Assembly (NCBI GenBank): GCA_902826615.1
Contig: CADEFN010000005.1
Location: 1-64,000 of the forward strand
DNA length: 64,000 nt
From: an uncultured Gemmatimonadota bacterium
GTDB taxonomy: Bacteria > Gemmatimonadota > Gemmatimonadetes > Gemmatimonadales > Gemmatimonadaceae
Reading direction: 5' to 3'
The first letter of the stretch is position 1, and every line of letters begins with the position of its first letter. Shown here in pieces: positions 63,680 to 64,000 of the stretch. The notes beneath the pieces were generated by a model. It saw nothing but the letters and a program-made list of their open reading frames with translations, did not search any database and was not told the origin of the DNA. The translations under genes were made by a program, and so were the position numbers.

Positions 63680-64000
63680 TTACTCGGCGGCGGTCTCGAT
63701 GTGGTAGTACTCCAGCCGCCGATAGAGCGCACTCCGGCTGAGCCCCAGCGCTTTGGCGGTCTTTGACACATTCCCGCCCGATTTGTCGAGCGCCTTGCGG
63801 ATGAGTATGCGCTCCACGTCTTCGAGGGGGAGGTCTTCGAGTCGGGTCAGGCCTGCTGCCGCTGGTTTGAGCGCCAGATCGGCGGCGCGAATGGCGTCAC
63901 CGGTGGCCAGCAGCACGGCACGTTCCACCACATGACTCAGCTCGCGAACGTTGCCGGGCCAGGGATGATCGAGGAGGGCCTGCATGGCCGCCGGCTCCAG
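63680..64000 (-). CDS. NtrC-family sigma54-dependent response regulator (C-terminal end only)
   Basis: The last 106 codons of a regulator whose beginning lies outside the window. HPWPGNVRELSHVVERAVLLATGD is the end of the sigma54 AAA+ domain (the GNVREL motif), and the C-terminus is a Fis-type helix-turn-helix (RILIRKALDKSGGNVSKTAKALGLSRSALYRRLEYY). It pairs with the downstream NtrY-like kinase and would activate sigma54 promoters. Confidence 0.92.
   Translation of the reverse strand: MEPAAMQALLDHPWPGNVRELSHVVERAVLLATGDAIRAADLALKPAAAGLTRLEDLPLEDVERILIRKALDKSGGNVSKTAKALGLSRSALYRRLEYYHIETAAE

Overview
This 64 kb window is high-GC, densely packed chromosomal DNA. The gene content suggests a Gemmatimonadota bacterium of the Gemmatimonas type. 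Signs of this are Ser/Thr kinases with a FlgO/TolB-like C-terminal half, several S9 peptidases, secreted 6-bladed-propeller and carboxypeptidase-regulatory-like proteins, a plug-only TonB-receptor-like protein, an exosortase/EpsI pair and GGDEF-EAL proteins. This is inference from gene content: there is no rRNA or tRNA in the window. I see no insertion sequence, prophage or CRISPR array.

Layout. 1-300: tandem repeat of about 90 bp carrying a hairpin. 394-3498 (-): DUF389 protein and a CPA1 Na+/H+ antiporter. 3674-8136 (-): coupled operon of CPA2 antiporter, GH1 beta-glucosidase, HAD phosphatase and glycosyltransferase, divergent from a MarR regulator whose probable operator lies inside the operon promoter. 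8801-13827: HPF-like protein, propeller protein, dienelactone hydrolase, ankyrin protein, amidohydrolase. 14021-20039 (+): Ser/Thr kinase and two GGDEF-EAL proteins. 19990-25494 (-): RND efflux system (TolC, adaptor, pump), divergent from a TetR regulator (25627) with three operator-like repeats. 26441-33250 (+): amidase, small membrane protein, SDR enzyme, PhoD-like phosphatase, S9 peptidase. 33254-38833: divergent carboxylate module, with a malonyl-CoA-synthetase-like ligase plus MatC-like carrier on one side and a TctC-TctB fusion plus TctA on the other. 38838-45067 (-): oxidoreductase, DUF885 protein, Dpp-type binding protein and two permeases. 45205-50219: lipoproteins, VanZ-like protein, exosortase, EpsI and a glycerophosphodiesterase. 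50283-54077: TonB-dependent receptor with a clear terminator, and small proteins. 54257-64000: HDOD-GAF protein, plug-only protein, membrane protein plus S9 peptidase, MFS transporter, membrane protein, NtrY-like kinase and the C-terminal end of an NtrC-like regulator.

The most unexpected signal is not a gene. The 7-mer CGTTAGG (or its complement CCTAACG) occurs at least 38 times by eye, about 18 in one orientation and 20 in the other; about 29 extend to CGTTAGGC. Composition predicts roughly 7-8. Within genes it reads as Leu-Gly (xCG TTA GGC/T) on most coding strands, but as Pro-Asn (CCT AAC) where it sits in the opposite orientation. This points to selection on the DNA word rather than on one dipeptide.

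Translational coupling (ATGA/GTGA overlaps) is common and defines most operons. Several convergent gene pairs have almost no space or overlap at their 3' ends.
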